DNA from: Sphingobacteriales bacterium
Lineage (GTDB): Bacteria; Bacteroidota; Bacteroidia; Chitinophagales; UBA2359
Assembly: GCA_016711295.1 (NCBI GenBank)
Contig: JADJTE010000005.1
Coordinates: 124,001-188,000 of the forward strand
Length of the DNA: 64,000 nt
Direction: 5' to 3'
Shown: positions 1 to 10,892 of the stretch, piece after piece
Numbering within the stretch: the first letter of the stretch is position 1
Layout of the letters: each line of letters begins with the position of its first letter
Made by a program: the position numbers and the translations under genes
The notes under the pieces: generated by a model
The model's database searches: none
The model's input: the letters and a program-made list of their open reading frames with translations, nothing else
Told to the model about the DNA's origin: nothing

Positions 1-3000
1 CGAAAGACGTGGATAAAATTTTGGCGTGCTTGGTTAAAAGCTGTCATAAATTGTTCGGTAGCTACGGTTTCGATTTCCTTGATGGTTTGTAGCAGCGATT
101 TTTTAGCTTTGGACAGGTCTTCGCGTTGCGCTACAATAAAATCGTAGCGTTCTTTGATTTCGTTGTAGGCTTCTATTGCCAAGGGATTTATTTCGCCGTA
201 GTTATCGAGTTGTTGTTTTTGTTTGCTCACTCTGGATTCTACTTCTTCGCGGTTCAGGTCGGGATTGGGTTGTCGGTCTTTGAGGCTATTCAATTCTATT
301 TTAAACTCGATACTTAGCCGTTCTTTGACCGATAAAAATTGGAGGTCTAAGCGATTGAGTTGCTCATGAATTTGCTGCAATAGTGAGTCGCATTGTTCTT
401 TGGTTTTTTGTTGTCGGCGCAATTCTTTTTCTTGTTCGTCCAAACTGCCTCTTATTTGATAATAGGCGGTTTCTATGTCGCGGAGGGTTTCTTCTTCGGC
501 GGTGTGCTTGGTATATTGGGCTATTAGTTGGTCGCTTATTTGTTGTTGTTGTATTTCGGTGCTTTGTAGTTCTTGTTCGGTTTGTGCCAATTGGGTTTGG
601 TTGTGTTGTTGTTGTTGTTGGGTGTCGGTGAGTTGTCGGGTCTTAAAATCGAGCTGTTGCACAATGGTATTCAGTCTATTTTGTTGTTTGTGGTATTCTA
701 TGTTTTGCTCGTTAAAGGCTTGGTTAGCTTGGGTCAATTGGTGTTGGGCTTGCCTGAATGATTGTTCGGCTTGCGCAATAGCTTCGGTATCGCTATTTTG
801 CCGCTCGCGTGCTTCGTCCAATTGTTGTTGTAGCTGTGTGATATGGTTATTTTGTTTGGCAATGCGCTGTTGAATTTGGGCTATATGATTTGCGCCATCG
901 TCGATAAAACGCTGTGCGCTGCCAATTTTAGTTTTTAGTTGGGTATTTTGCTGTTGTGTTTTATTGATTTCTTGGCGTTGGAACTGGGCGAGTTGTAGGG
1001 TAGCTTGCAATCTCTTTTGTAGTTGGCTCAACTGTTGTTGGTGCTGTATTTTTTGTTCTTGCCCTTGCAAGGTATTGGCTAATTGGGCTATGTCGCGCTC
1101 TAATTGGATTAATTGTTGGCGTTTGCCGATGCGTTTTCCCTCAAAGCTGCCTACCGAGCCGCCCGACAGCCAGCCTTTGCCGCGCATTTGTTTGCCTGCT
1201 TGGTCAATGATAATGAGTTGTTCAATAGTATTAGTATTGGGTGCAATATCGGTGTTGAGCTGGCGATATAGTGCGTCAATGTCGTTGTTAGAAGCAATAT
1301 ATACCTTATGCAATAATAAATTGAGGAGTGCTTGGTATTCGGGGGCTACCGATACTACCGCCAAAGCCGATTGGAGCGTAGCATTGGCTATGTTGATGTT
1401 TGCTTGGTTTGTTTGGTTTGTTTGGTTTGTTTGGTCGGCTTGTTGTGGGTTGGGAGCGAGGTCTTCGAGTACTAAAAATTGGGCTTTCCCTTTTTGGTGT
1501 TTATCTAATATATTGATGGCTTGCAGCGCGTCGGCGGTGTTTGCTACAATATAGCTATTCAGGTAAGGTTTTAAATAGTTCTCTATACTCGCTTTATACT
1601 CATCGGGGCAGTTGATGAGGTCTAACAAGAGCGGTATATTTTGGCTGTTCCAATCTTTATTTGTTTGCAGGAATTTAATCGAATCGGGAAAGCCCTCTAA
1701 GCTATCGACGAGGCTTTTGGTCAGTTTGAGTTCATTGTTTTTGGCATCGCTTTGTCGGTGTAGGTCGGCAATATATCGCCGTTGCTGCTCAATGCTTCGT
1801 TCGGCGAGTGCCATTTGTTCGCGGATTTCTTCTTCTTCGTCCGAATAGCCTTGTAGGGTTTGTTCGTGTTTTTGTCGTTCTTTTTCGCAGTTACTTAGTT
1901 GTTGTTGCCATTGTGTTATTTCTTGGGTTTGGTTTTCAGATTGGCGCAAGTGGTTATTTTGTTCGCGGTGCAAGTTGTCGAGTTGGGTTTGCTGCACGGC
2001 AATTTGTTTTTCGAGGTCAAAAACGTTCAGCTCTGCTTTGCGGTGTAAGTCGTTCAGTCGGTCTAATTCGCTGCGGGCTTGTTGGTGTTGTTTGCGGGTG
2101 GTATCGGCTTTTTGGCGCAAGGTTTCGGTATCGCTTACGGCATTTTGCAAGCGTTTTTCTTCGCCATTTTTATCCCATTCGAGATGCCCTACTTCGCGGC
2201 GCAAGCTTTCGATGAGTATCTCGGCAGCAGTTATTTGTTGGGTTAATTGTTGTTTTTTTTCGCCCGAAAAGCGGATGTTTTGGGCTAACAATCCTTTTCG
2301 CGCTTCGTTATCGCGCAATTGTCCTATCAGAATATTGACCTCTTTTTGTTGAGCGGCTAAGGCGCGTTCGCGCGATATAGCAATGGTCTTGTCACTTTCT
2401 GTTCGCGCTTCTAAGGAGGCGATAGTAGCATCTAAACCGATTTTTCGGTCTGTTTCAGATTGTTGCTGTTGGGTCAGCCGCTCGCGGCTTAGGGCATAAT
2501 CGCCCAAGTGATACAAGGATAGTTCTACGGCTAATTCTTTGTATTGTTCGCGTAGTTTGTAATAGCGTTCGGTTTTTTTGGCTTGTTTTTCTAAGGTTTT
2601 TAGGTTTGCTTCTATCTCAAACAACAAATCTTCCACTCTTGCTAAGTCGGCATCGGTGGCATTTAGTTTTTGCATCGTTTCTTTTTTTCGCAACTTATAT
2701 TTCGATATACCTGCTGCTTGTTCGAACAAACGCCGTCGCGAGTCTTCGTTATCGTTCAATATCTCATCAATCATTTTCAACTCTATGATAGCATACGAAT
2801 CACTGCTGATGCCCGTATCCGAAAACAAGTTGGAAATGTCTTTCAATCGGCAGCGCACGTCGTTGAGGCGGTATTCGCTTTCGCCCGAACGATACAAAAT
2901 GCGGGTTACGGTAACGGTCGAAAACTCGGTGGGCAATAGGTTGCGCGTATTTTCAAATGTAAGCGATACTTCGGCACGCCCTGCGGCGGGGCGTTTTTTA

Positions 3001-3107
3001 GTGCCGTTAAACAACACATTGTCCATTTTTTCGAGGCGTAGCGCTTTGCTCTTTTGTTCGCCTAACACCCAACGTATGGCATCAACCGTATTCGATTTGC
3101 CACAACC
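1..3107 (-). CDS. smc: Chromosome segregation ATPase SMC (partial, both ends affected)
   Basis: SMC is the ATPase of the condensin that organises and segregates the chromosome. On the minus strand the frame opens with the Walker A remnant GCGKSN (3090-3107), followed by TVDAIRWVLGEQ, the Q-loop region and long coiled coil. The hinge lies at about 1150-1760, with SLEGFPESIKFL and GKGWLSGGSVGSFEGK. A second coil then runs off position 1, so the C-terminal ABC half is outside the window. Two things are odd. The usual first 30 or so residues, including the FKSF motif, are not found in any frame upstream of 3107. The hinge also carries a low-complexity NQT repeat near 1400-1435. The coils are unusually rich in Gln and Asn. 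Identity is certain; whether the N-terminal loss is biological or an assembly fault is not. Confidence 0.95.
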
Positions 3108-3266
3108 AAAAAACCTACGACATAGTGCAATGCCACACTAATTTGCGCCCCGCCCTGCTGCACTCAGATGCTAATTTGTTTGCTATCAACTATACCCAAT
3201 TAGGTCGCTATCGACAAGCACCCACCAGACCCCAATTTATACCACACTCCATATATCGCGCATTCC

Positions 3267-4530
3267 ATGTTCCGAATTGCCGTTTTTCTAGGGGCTTGCT
3301 TGCTGCCCTTGGCTGGCTTGTTTGCCCAACGCACAGCACACACATTAGTATGGGAAAATACTTTTGGTGGCGACGTACTCGATATTGCCACAGCCCTTGC
3401 TCCTACGCCGTCGAGCGGAGGTTATATCTTTACGGGTTATACCAAATCAGTCGGGGCGGGAGGCGAAGATGTTTGGTTGGTCAAAACCGATAAAAACGGC
3501 AATGTAGTATGGCAAAAAACAATCGGCGGCACTAAAAACGATGCTGCTAACAGCATAGCTATTACCCAAGACGGAGGTTATGTCGTGGCGGGATATACTT
3601 ATTCTAAGGGCTCGGGCGAAAGCGATGTATGGGTCATTAAAACCGATGCGCAAGGCAACCCACAATGGGAGCATACCTACGGCGGATTAGAAGCCGACCA
3701 AGCAGTAGCCGTATTACCTACTGCTGACGGAGGCTATTGGATAGCTGCTTATCACTCAAAAGCCCCAACAAAGAGTAGCGACCTCTATTCCAGCATCGAG
3801 GGCAGTACGGCTTCAAATGCCGAAGCCACGCCTAATCAACCCCGACAGCAAGTCATTTGGTTGCTCAAACTCAATGCAGCAGGGCTACTGCAGTGGAATG
3901 AAACCTACGAAAGTGCCGACCAAAATACACCTACCGCCATGTTATCCTTGCCTGACGGTGGTGTGCTATTAGTGGGCAATACCCTCACGAAAAGACCGCT
4001 CGTCGGAGGGTTTGCTCATAAGAGTAAAAAGCGACGGCAGCAAAATTTGGCAAAAAAATATCGGCACCAACGCTTGGGACGCACTACAAGCAGCCTTGCT
4101 CAATGCCGATAACCAGATATTGGTCGGCGGAACACAATTTGTAAGCCGCAATAATGCCGACGCTTGGTTGCTCAAAATAACCTTAGATGGCGAAATTGTA
4201 TGGCAACACACCTACGGAAGCAGCGAAAATGAAACAATTCAGCAACTTGCCCTTGCAGACGAACAGCATATAGCTGCCGCCATCAATATTACTTCGCCTC
4301 ATGCCCAACCCGATTTGTGGATGTTTGCCGCTTTTAATGCACAAGGAATTATGCGCGAAAGCCAAATAGTAGGAAGTACCACCGTACAGCAGATACGCGC
4401 CCTACAACCTGCTCCCGACAAAGGATTTATGCTGTTGGGCGTGCCCACCTTATTGCGGAAATGCCTACAACGCGGCGACCGAAGCACTTGGCTATTCCGA
4501 TGGGGCCAACCCACCGAAATTGACGAGTAG
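3267..4530 (+). CDS. Secreted beta-propeller-like repeat protein (frameshifted)
   Basis: The first 21 residues form a signal peptide (MFRIAVFLGACLLPLAGLFA). The mature part is built of about 45-residue repeats with the pattern DVWLVKTDxxGNVxWQKTIGG, followed by DGGYVVAGY. These are the strands seen in Bacteroidota extracellular propeller proteins. The frame is lost near 4005-4015 (after VGNTLTK) and regained in another frame at LIRVKSDGSKIWQKNIG, running on to the stop at 4530; the repeats continue across the break, so I read it as one gene of about 420 residues. No T9SS sorting domain is visible at the C-terminus, so the protein may be periplasmic or may have lost its tail. It converges on ribH with a 23-bp gap. 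Substrate and role are unknown. Confidence 0.75.
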
Positions 4531-4553
4531 AGACACAATTTACCGCGACACTA

Positions 4554-5129
4554 CTATTGCTCCGCCACTTCTTGGGCTGCTTGGCGCAATTGTTGGTCAA
4601 TGGCAGCGAGGGATTTCTCATGGCGTTGGTGGCGCAATTGGGCGGCATGTTGGCAGAGAGCTACCATCTGAATAGCCGCAACAGCAGCTTCGGTGCCCTT
4701 ATTGCCATGTTTGCCACCTGCACGGTCTTGGGCTTGCGCCAACGTATTGGGCGTTAATACGCCAAAAACAAAAGGCTTTCGGTATTTCAAACCCAAACGC
4801 ATGATAGCTTGGCTCACAGCGGCATTGATATACTTGTCGTGGTCGGTGTCGCCCTTGATAACACAACCCAAGCAGATAACCGCATCGGGTCGGGTGGCGC
4901 GGTGCAATAGCTGGGCAGACAAAGGCAACTCGAAAGCACCAGGTGTATGCCATACGCAAATATGTTCGGGCTTGACACCATACTGCGTAAGGGTTTGGTA
5001 ACACCCGTCAAGCAAGGCATGCGTGATAGCAGGGTTATAATCAGCCACAACGATACCAAAACGCATGTCGGCGGCATCGGGCACTAAATCAGAGTCGTGT
5101 TGGTCTAAATGATGCAGTTCAGTTGCCAT
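4554..5129 (-). CDS. ribH: 6,7-dimethyl-8-ribityllumazine synthase
   Basis: This cytoplasmic enzyme condenses 5-amino-6-ribitylamino-uracil with 3,4-dihydroxy-2-butanone 4-phosphate, the penultimate step of riboflavin synthesis. Of 191 residues, the family core starts at MRFGIVVADYNPAIT (substrate-binding YN), followed by HTPGAFELP, CLGCVIKGDTDHDKYI (phosphate site and catalytic His region), FGVLTPNT and AGGKHGNKG. The roughly 20-residue N-terminal extension and the Gln/Ala-rich C-terminal tail go beyond the usual length of about 155 residues. The start is supported by a clear promoter 30 bp upstream. It appears to be a single-gene unit, with no other riboflavin gene nearby. Confidence 0.96.
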   Translation of the reverse strand: MATELHHLDQHDSDLVPDAADMRFGIVVADYNPAITHALLDGCYQTLTQYGVKPEHICVWHTPGAFELPLSAQLLHRATRPDAVICLGCVIKGDTDHDKYINAAVSQAIMRLGLKYRKPFVFGVLTPNTLAQAQDRAGGKHGNKGTEAAVAAIQMVALCQHAAQLRHQRHEKSLAAIDQQLRQAAQEVAEQ

Positions 5130-5159
5130 AAAAAAGGATTATATGCGGTTAATGTGCTG

Positions 5160-5189
5160 CAAAGATACGGCATTTTGGCACAAAGCAAA
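5160..5189 (-). promoter_or_regulatory. Bacteroidota-type promoter of ribH
   Basis: Read on the minus strand: TTTG (5186-5189), an 18-bp spacer, then TATCTTTG (5160-5167). This fits the Bacteroidota sigma consensus TTTG/TANNTTTG. It lies about 30 bp before the ribH start. The remaining 5190-5477 holds nothing else I can recognise. Confidence 0.7.
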
Positions 5190-5477
5190 TCATCTTGCCC
5201 TTGATGTTGCGTACTGCGTTTTGACCTTGCTTACTAATGATAAGATACTCTTGCTTTATTCAACATAAATGCCCTTTTTGCGCTGAACGAAAAGGATAAT
5301 CGAATATTGATACATGATTTAGAAACAGGATATTCATTGAGAATTTAGTAGCGTTGGTTGAAAATTCAGCAGCGTTGATTGAAAAATAGCAGGATAAAAA
5401 AAAGTAATGGCAATTTTGAGGCTGTTTAGCTCCCGCCTTTTCTACGGACACTATCATCACTAAATATTTTTATTTAC

Positions 5478-7162
5478 ATGCACTTTAAGTATTACCCGGT
5501 ATTAGGCAAAAATACCTACATTAATTGGTACTTTGCCTTGATGCTATTATTATTAACTCCTTGGCTACATGCACAGGTTGCTACGTTTTCCAAAGTGTAT
5601 AACATTCTACAGACCAATTGTACGGGCTGCCATAGCCCCGCAGTCGGTGCGCTGCCATTGCTAACAGGCACAGAAGAGGAGGTGTACAGCCTACTCGTAA
5701 ACGCAACGCCTGTCAACCCCGTTGCCCAGCAGCGTGGCGACAAATTAGTGCGACCAGGCTACCCCGAACGCAGTTTCTTAGTGCGCAAAACCAATCATGG
5801 TTTGTATTCTTCTGCCAACATAGCAGCAGGCGAGGCGGCAATATGCCCGCCGAACCCCTAAGCCCTACACAACGCGAACTGATTAGGCAATGGGTGATGT
5901 ATGGCGCACCTATGACAGGCTCTGTTGATAACGAAAATGCCATTGCCGATTTTTATGCAGGCGATTCTATACCACGTATTGCCCCGCTTGCCCCGCCTGC
6001 CCCTGGCGAGGGTTTCCAAGTCTATTTGGGAACGCTATTTATAGAACCCGACCAAGAGTACGAATTTATCAAAAAACACGAAATACCACTCGGCGATTCG
6101 CTCGAAATTATCGGTATCGAGTGCCGAATGAACCCCTATTCGCACCACTACGGCGTATCTAAATTCCGCTCTCCTAAGTTTGCCGCCGATGCACCCGAAG
6201 GTATCAGACCCATGAACGATATATTAGGCGCCATCGATTTTTTTAACAATTCGAGCTATGTGGCGGGGGCACAATCGCCACAAAACCAAACAATATTGCC
6301 CGAAAATACGGCATTTAGATGGGAAATAGGCACTACCCTCAATCTCAACTACCATATCTATAATTATAGCCCAGCGGGTGTGTTAGCTGCCGAAGCCTAT
6401 ATCAATTTCTATACCCAACCACGCGGCACAGCTGACTACGAAATGCAAACCGCAACTATTACACAAACCAATCCTTTCGAACTATATTTGCCGCCCGATA
6501 GCTTAGACCATACCTTCACCATAGAATATCACGACTCAACCAGCACCGAACAAATGAATATTTGGCTGCTCACATCGCATACACACAGTAGAGGACGCGA
6601 TTTTGATATTTACAAACGAAATACCGATGGCACGCGGGGCGAACAAATCTACGAAGGCTTCTACGATAGCGAATATACTACCAATATGGGATTTTATGAT
6701 TATAGTCACCCACCCGTGCGACATTTCGACCCCATGCTGCCTATACAACTTGATGAAGGGCTAATGATAGATGCTACCTATAACAACCAAACCGCCGCAC
6801 CTATTACATTTGGTATGAGTGTGAACGACGAAATGTTTATAAGCTATATCCTATATACACTTGGCGAAATGGAAGGCGTAGGCACGACTAATCCAATTGC
6901 ACCCAATACATTATTATCACTACAACCCAATCCCTGCCATAATAACCTACGCCTATCCTTTGCCCTCAACCAAGCCGAAAAGGTCAATATCGACCTATTC
7001 GATACCGCAGGACGACACCTCAATACCTTGTTGAGCGCAGATATGCCAAGCGGCAAACACCAAGCCAATGCCACACTACCCGACAATTTACCCGCTGGTC
7101 TATATATCGTACAACTAAGAACCGACCAACAAACCCAAACACAACGAATTGTGAAGTGGTAG
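5478..7162 (+). CDS. Secreted cytochrome c / copper monooxygenase-like protein with T9SS tail (frameshifted)
   Basis: After an N-terminal hydrophobic segment (residues about 17-32) comes a haem c motif, CTGCH (Cys48, Cys51, His52), in a short cytochrome-type domain. The frame breaks near 5838 (GEAAICPPNP) and resumes as NMPAEPLSPTQRELIRQWV, typical of the end of a planctomycete/Bacteroidota-type cytochrome domain. The rest resembles the C-terminal half of copper type II, ascorbate-dependent monooxygenases (PHM/DBM fold), with SHTHSRGRDFDIY matching the His-x-His copper site region and several further His residues. The last 75 or so residues (NPCHNNLRL to QRIVKW) form a type A T9SS sorting domain, so the protein is probably surface-exposed or released. 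Enzyme activity and substrate are inference; the fold assignment comes from recalled family motifs. Confidence 0.7.
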
Positions 7163-7187
7163 CTGACTAAGCAAATAAAATTACACA

Positions 7188-7230
7188 ACCGCCGAAATCG
7201 CAGCAATACGGTTTCGGCGGTCGCAATTTT
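7188..7230. terminator. Bidirectional terminator hairpin
   Basis: The stem CCGCCGAAA (7189-7197) pairs with TTTCGGCGG (7212-7220), with AT-rich flanks on both sides. It sits between the convergent ends of the copper protein gene and bamA and could serve both. Confidence 0.6.
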
Positions 7231-7275
7231 AAACGCAAATATAGTAGCTTTGCAAACTACCCACACAGTAGAAAT

Positions 7276-9917
7276 TTATTCTGGCTCAACGCCCAAGACA
7301 ACACTAAACCGCGCTTTGTCCGACAAATAGCTGCCCGTGCTATTGGTGGGGCGTGTTTTGTCGAAACCGATACCGTAGTCGAAGCCCAACATACCAAACA
7401 TAGGCAAGAAAATGCGCAAACCCACGCCCGCAGTACGGCGCACGTCAAAGGGATTAAACTCATCAAAACTGCCCCACGAATTGCCGCCCTCTGCAAATAT
7501 TTGGGCGTAGATAGTCGAATTGGGGTTGAGACTCAATGGGTAGCGCAGTTCTACAGTATATTTGGCATAATAGGGGTGCCCGTTGCTATTGCCGTTGCGT
7601 CCTGTTATATCGGATTGTTGGTAGCCGCGCAAGGCGATAATTTCTACCCACCAAATTAAAATTGCCGATACCGTCGCCGCCTACCTCAAATCGTTGGAAT
7701 GGAGTGCCCGATGTCTTTGTTATAATAGCCCATCATGCCTATTTTGGCAACGGTGCGCAAGACCAATTTGCCTATGACGGGCGTAAACCACTCGGCTTTT
7801 ATTTTCCATTTGTGGTATTCTGCCCATTTATAGCGCTCTTCTTGCGTTGCTTCGCTATAATCTTTGCCGTTGAGTAGTGAAAAAGGCGGCGTAGCTTGCA
7901 GCGATACTACGATATTAGAACCACTACGCGGAAACAAGGGCTGGTCTAATGAATAGCGCGACAGCGTGACTGTTGTACTTAGGTTGTTAGATACGCCATT
8001 ATTAATGACAAAACCCGCACCCCAATTGTTGAGCTTAAAATATTGGTAGTCGATAGAATTGCGCAATACAAAATTATCATCGGGCTTGCGCAAGCGTCGG
8101 GCTAATTCTACCGATGTACCTATGGTATATAGCTCGCGGTCTATGGTTGTGCCGTCGGCGGCTCTACCTAGTGCATATTGGCGCGTCCCGAATACGGTAG
8201 TTGTGAGCGCGTTGGGGCGTTTGCCGCCTAACCAAGGCTCGCTAAAAGAGGCATTGAGCGACTGAAAAGCGCGTCCGGTCGATTGGAAGCGAAGGCTTAG
8301 GCGTTGTCCGTCGCCGCTGGGCAAGGGGCGCCATGCTTCTTTTTTGCCGATATTGCGCAGCGAAAAATTGTTAAATGCTACACCGATACTGCCCACTACC
8401 GTATTGCCACCCCAACCCGCAGACAATTCTAATTGGTCAGACGATTTTTCGACCAATTTATATTCTATGTCCACTGTACCTTTTTCGGGGTTGGGAATAG
8501 GATTGATTTGTATTTGTTCGGGGTCGAAAAAATTGAGGGTCGCTAATTCGCGTTGCGAGCGGATAATATCGGCGCGGCTAAATTTGCTGCCGGGCAGCGA
8601 GCGTATCTCGCGCCTGATGACGTGTTCGTTGGTCTTGTCGTTGCCCCTGATAATGATTTTATCTACCGTAGCTTGTGCCCCTTCGTTGATATTGATGACC
8701 AAATCTATCGAATCGCCCTCTACCGCACGCTCTTCGGGATTGACGTTAAAAAACAAATAACCGTCGTCCATGTAGAGCGAAGTAATATCGGTGCCGCTGG
8801 GGTCCATGAACAAGCGCGAGCGCAAGGTGGATTGGCTATATATGTCGCCTTTTTTGATACCCAACATACGCGACAATAAATCATCGTCATATTTGTTGTT
8901 GCCGCGCCAATCTATATTGCGAAAGTAGTAGCGTTGTCCTTCTTCTAAGGCAATATCTATTTGCATATTGCCGCGTTGGTTCAGGTAAAATGTATCGCTC
9001 ACGATGTGGGCATCGCGAAATCCCAAATCATTATAATGTTCGATGACGGCTTTTTTGTCGGTTTCGTATTGTTCTTCTAAAAATTTGGACGAAGCAAATA
9101 GTTTGAACCGAAATACGCGGTCGTCGATTATATTGTAGCATTTCGCCCATTGTCATATTGCCCAGCATATTGGGTATATTGGCTTTTTTGGCATCGTTCC
9201 AAGCATTCTGTGGAAGGTTTTCATGAAATTTCATGCGTTCTTTGGTATCTTTCATCTGTTTTTTTAGTTTGCGGGCTAAGGCATTATCATTGCCCGTAAA
9301 CGTAATTTGGTCTATTTTCACCTTATTGCCGCGCCTTACATCTATATCGAGCATAATACTATTGTTATTAAACAGCGTATCGGGTTGTTGGGTAATGTTT
9401 ACGTCGGCACTCCAGAAGCCTTTGTTTCGGAAAAAATCGCTTACTGTATTGCGCGTAATACTTAGCAGATTATCGTTCACGATTCGTCCGCGTGTGAGGC
9501 TTAGTTTGTCGCGGAGGTCTTCTTCTTCGGATTTGCGCAAGCCTTCGAAGCTATATTTTGACAAGCGCGGGCGTTCGACCAATTTTATTTCGAGAAAAAC
9601 AATGTCGTTGATGACTTTGGAGGCATAGATTTTTACGTCTGAAAACAGACCTTGCCCCCATAAGTTTTTGAGGGCATCGGGTATTTTGTCGCCAGGAATG
9701 CTGATTCGGTCGCCGACGGTCAAGCCCGACAGCGATACCAATACGTTATTGTCTAAAAATTGGGTGCCCGTAATGCTAACGCCGCCTATTTCGTATTCTT
9801 TGGTAATGCTAAAATCGATAAGTGGTATTTCGCCGGTTGTTTGGGCAAAAATTTTGGCACAGGGCACAATTCCGATGAGCCAAGCGAGCAGTATTTGGCA
9901 GATGATATTTTTTTCAT
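7276..9917 (-). CDS. bamA: Outer membrane protein assembly factor BamA (three frameshifts)
   Basis: BamA inserts beta-barrel proteins into the outer membrane. The ATG at 9917 with a good signal peptide (KKNIICQILLAWLIGIVPCAKIFAQ) becomes in-frame if the seven-base T run at 9908-9914 is one base longer. POTRA repeats follow (EIGGVSITG..FLDNNVL, RGRIVND, KVKIDQITFTGN). The frame breaks near 9140 and resumes as IIDDRVFRFKLF. Further POTRA sequence (VDKIIIRGNDKTNEHVIRRE) leads into the barrel (FSEPWLGGKRPNAL; DQPLFPRSGSN). A third break near 7640-7690 precedes the final strands, ending FSVVLGVEPE. The gene lies directly downstream of uppS, the common Bacteroidota order. The breaks in this essential gene are almost certainly sequence errors. 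Confidence 0.93.
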
Positions 9918-9971
9918 GGTGCGTTGTAGGGGGAAGAAGTAGAATTTCGAGCAGATGATTGGTAGGCAGGT

Positions 9972-10706
9972 TTAACTAATTTTACCCATTCGCCTGCTGC
10001 GCTGTTGGTAGGCGGCTATGGCTTTGAGTAGGGCATTTTCATCGAAATCGGGCCAATATTGGTCGGTAAAATACAGTTCGGAGTAAGCAATTTGCCAGAG
10101 TAAATAGTTGCTGATGCGTAGTTCGCCGCTGGTTCTGATGAGTAGTTCGGGGTCGGGCATATCGGCGGTTTGCAGGCGGCTACTAATGAGGGCTTCGCTC
10201 ACGGCGTGGGGGTCTATACTGCCGTCGGCGATGTCGCGGGCGATGCTGCGCATGGCTTCGGTCAGTTCCCAACGCGAACCATAGCTTAGGGCTAAGGTTA
10301 AGGTGAGCCGATGATTGTGTTGGGTTTGTATGATGCCGCTGGTCAATTCTTCTTGGCAGCGTTTGGGCAAGGCTGCCATATCGCCAATGGTTCGCAGGCG
10401 CACGCCTTTTTCGCTCAATTCGTCTACTTCTTTGCGAATGCTATGCACCAACAACTCCATTAAGGCTTGTACTTCGAGGGAGGGGCGACCCCAATTTTCG
10501 GTAGAAAAAGTATAGAGCGTTAAATATTCGATACCCCATTTTGCGCAGGCTTCGGTGATGCGCTTGACTGCCTTAACGCCTTCGGTATGCCCAAACACGC
10601 GATTTTTGCCGCGTGCTTTTGCCCAACGCCCGTTGCCGTCCATTATAACGGCGATATGGCGGGGCAATCGCTGTGGGTCGATGACAGGAGAAATAGAATC
10701 GGGCAT
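9972..10706 (-). CDS. uppS: Undecaprenyl diphosphate synthase
   Basis: This cis-prenyltransferase adds isopentenyl units to farnesyl diphosphate to make the C55 lipid carrier for peptidoglycan and other envelope glycans. The 244 residues match the family length. MDGNGRWAK (catalytic Asp and phosphate site), the YTFSTENW region, ALSYGSRWELTEA and the C-terminal PDPELLIRTSGELRISNYLLWQIAYSE block are all present. It is followed on the same strand by bamA with a 54-bp gap, and the two are probably co-transcribed. The start at 10706 gives the normal short N-terminus before RHIAVIMDGNG. Confidence 0.97.
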   Translation of the reverse strand: MPDSISPVIDPQRLPRHIAVIMDGNGRWAKARGKNRVFGHTEGVKAVKRITEACAKWGIEYLTLYTFSTENWGRPSLEVQALMELLVHSIRKEVDELSEKGVRLRTIGDMAALPKRCQEELTSGIIQTQHNHRLTLTLALSYGSRWELTEAMRSIARDIADGSIDPHAVSEALISSRLQTADMPDPELLIRTSGELRISNYLLWQIAYSELYFTDQYWPDFDENALLKAIAAYQQRSRRMGKIS

Positions 10707-10771
10707 ACGGAAGATGGAGTTATTGTTTAGTACTTAGCGGTATACGGATAGGGTAGGGGTTCAGATAATTA

Positions 10772-10795
10772 AACGTTTTGGGTGGACAAAACGTT
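10772..10795 (-). terminator. Hairpin between patatin gene and uppS
   Basis: Perfect 9-bp inverted repeat AACGTTTTG (10772-10780) / CAAAACGTT (10787-10795) with a 6-base loop. It lies after the stop of the patatin gene and before uppS on the same strand. The T tract after it is weak, so it may be a leaky terminator or a regulatory hairpin. Confidence 0.4.
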
Positions 10796-10892
10796 GCCTA
10801 TGGATATTTTTGCGGCGTACAGGCGTACAGAAATGTCGAAATATCGTTTTTGAGACGGCAAAGGTAAGAAAAAAAGTGAAATGTACCGATGA

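Noticed and set aside
126..3141. Many open frames on the plus strand opposite smc
   Set aside because: They are shadows of the minus-strand coiled-coil gene; compositions are Cys/Phe/Val-rich nonsense while the smc frame shows all family motifs.
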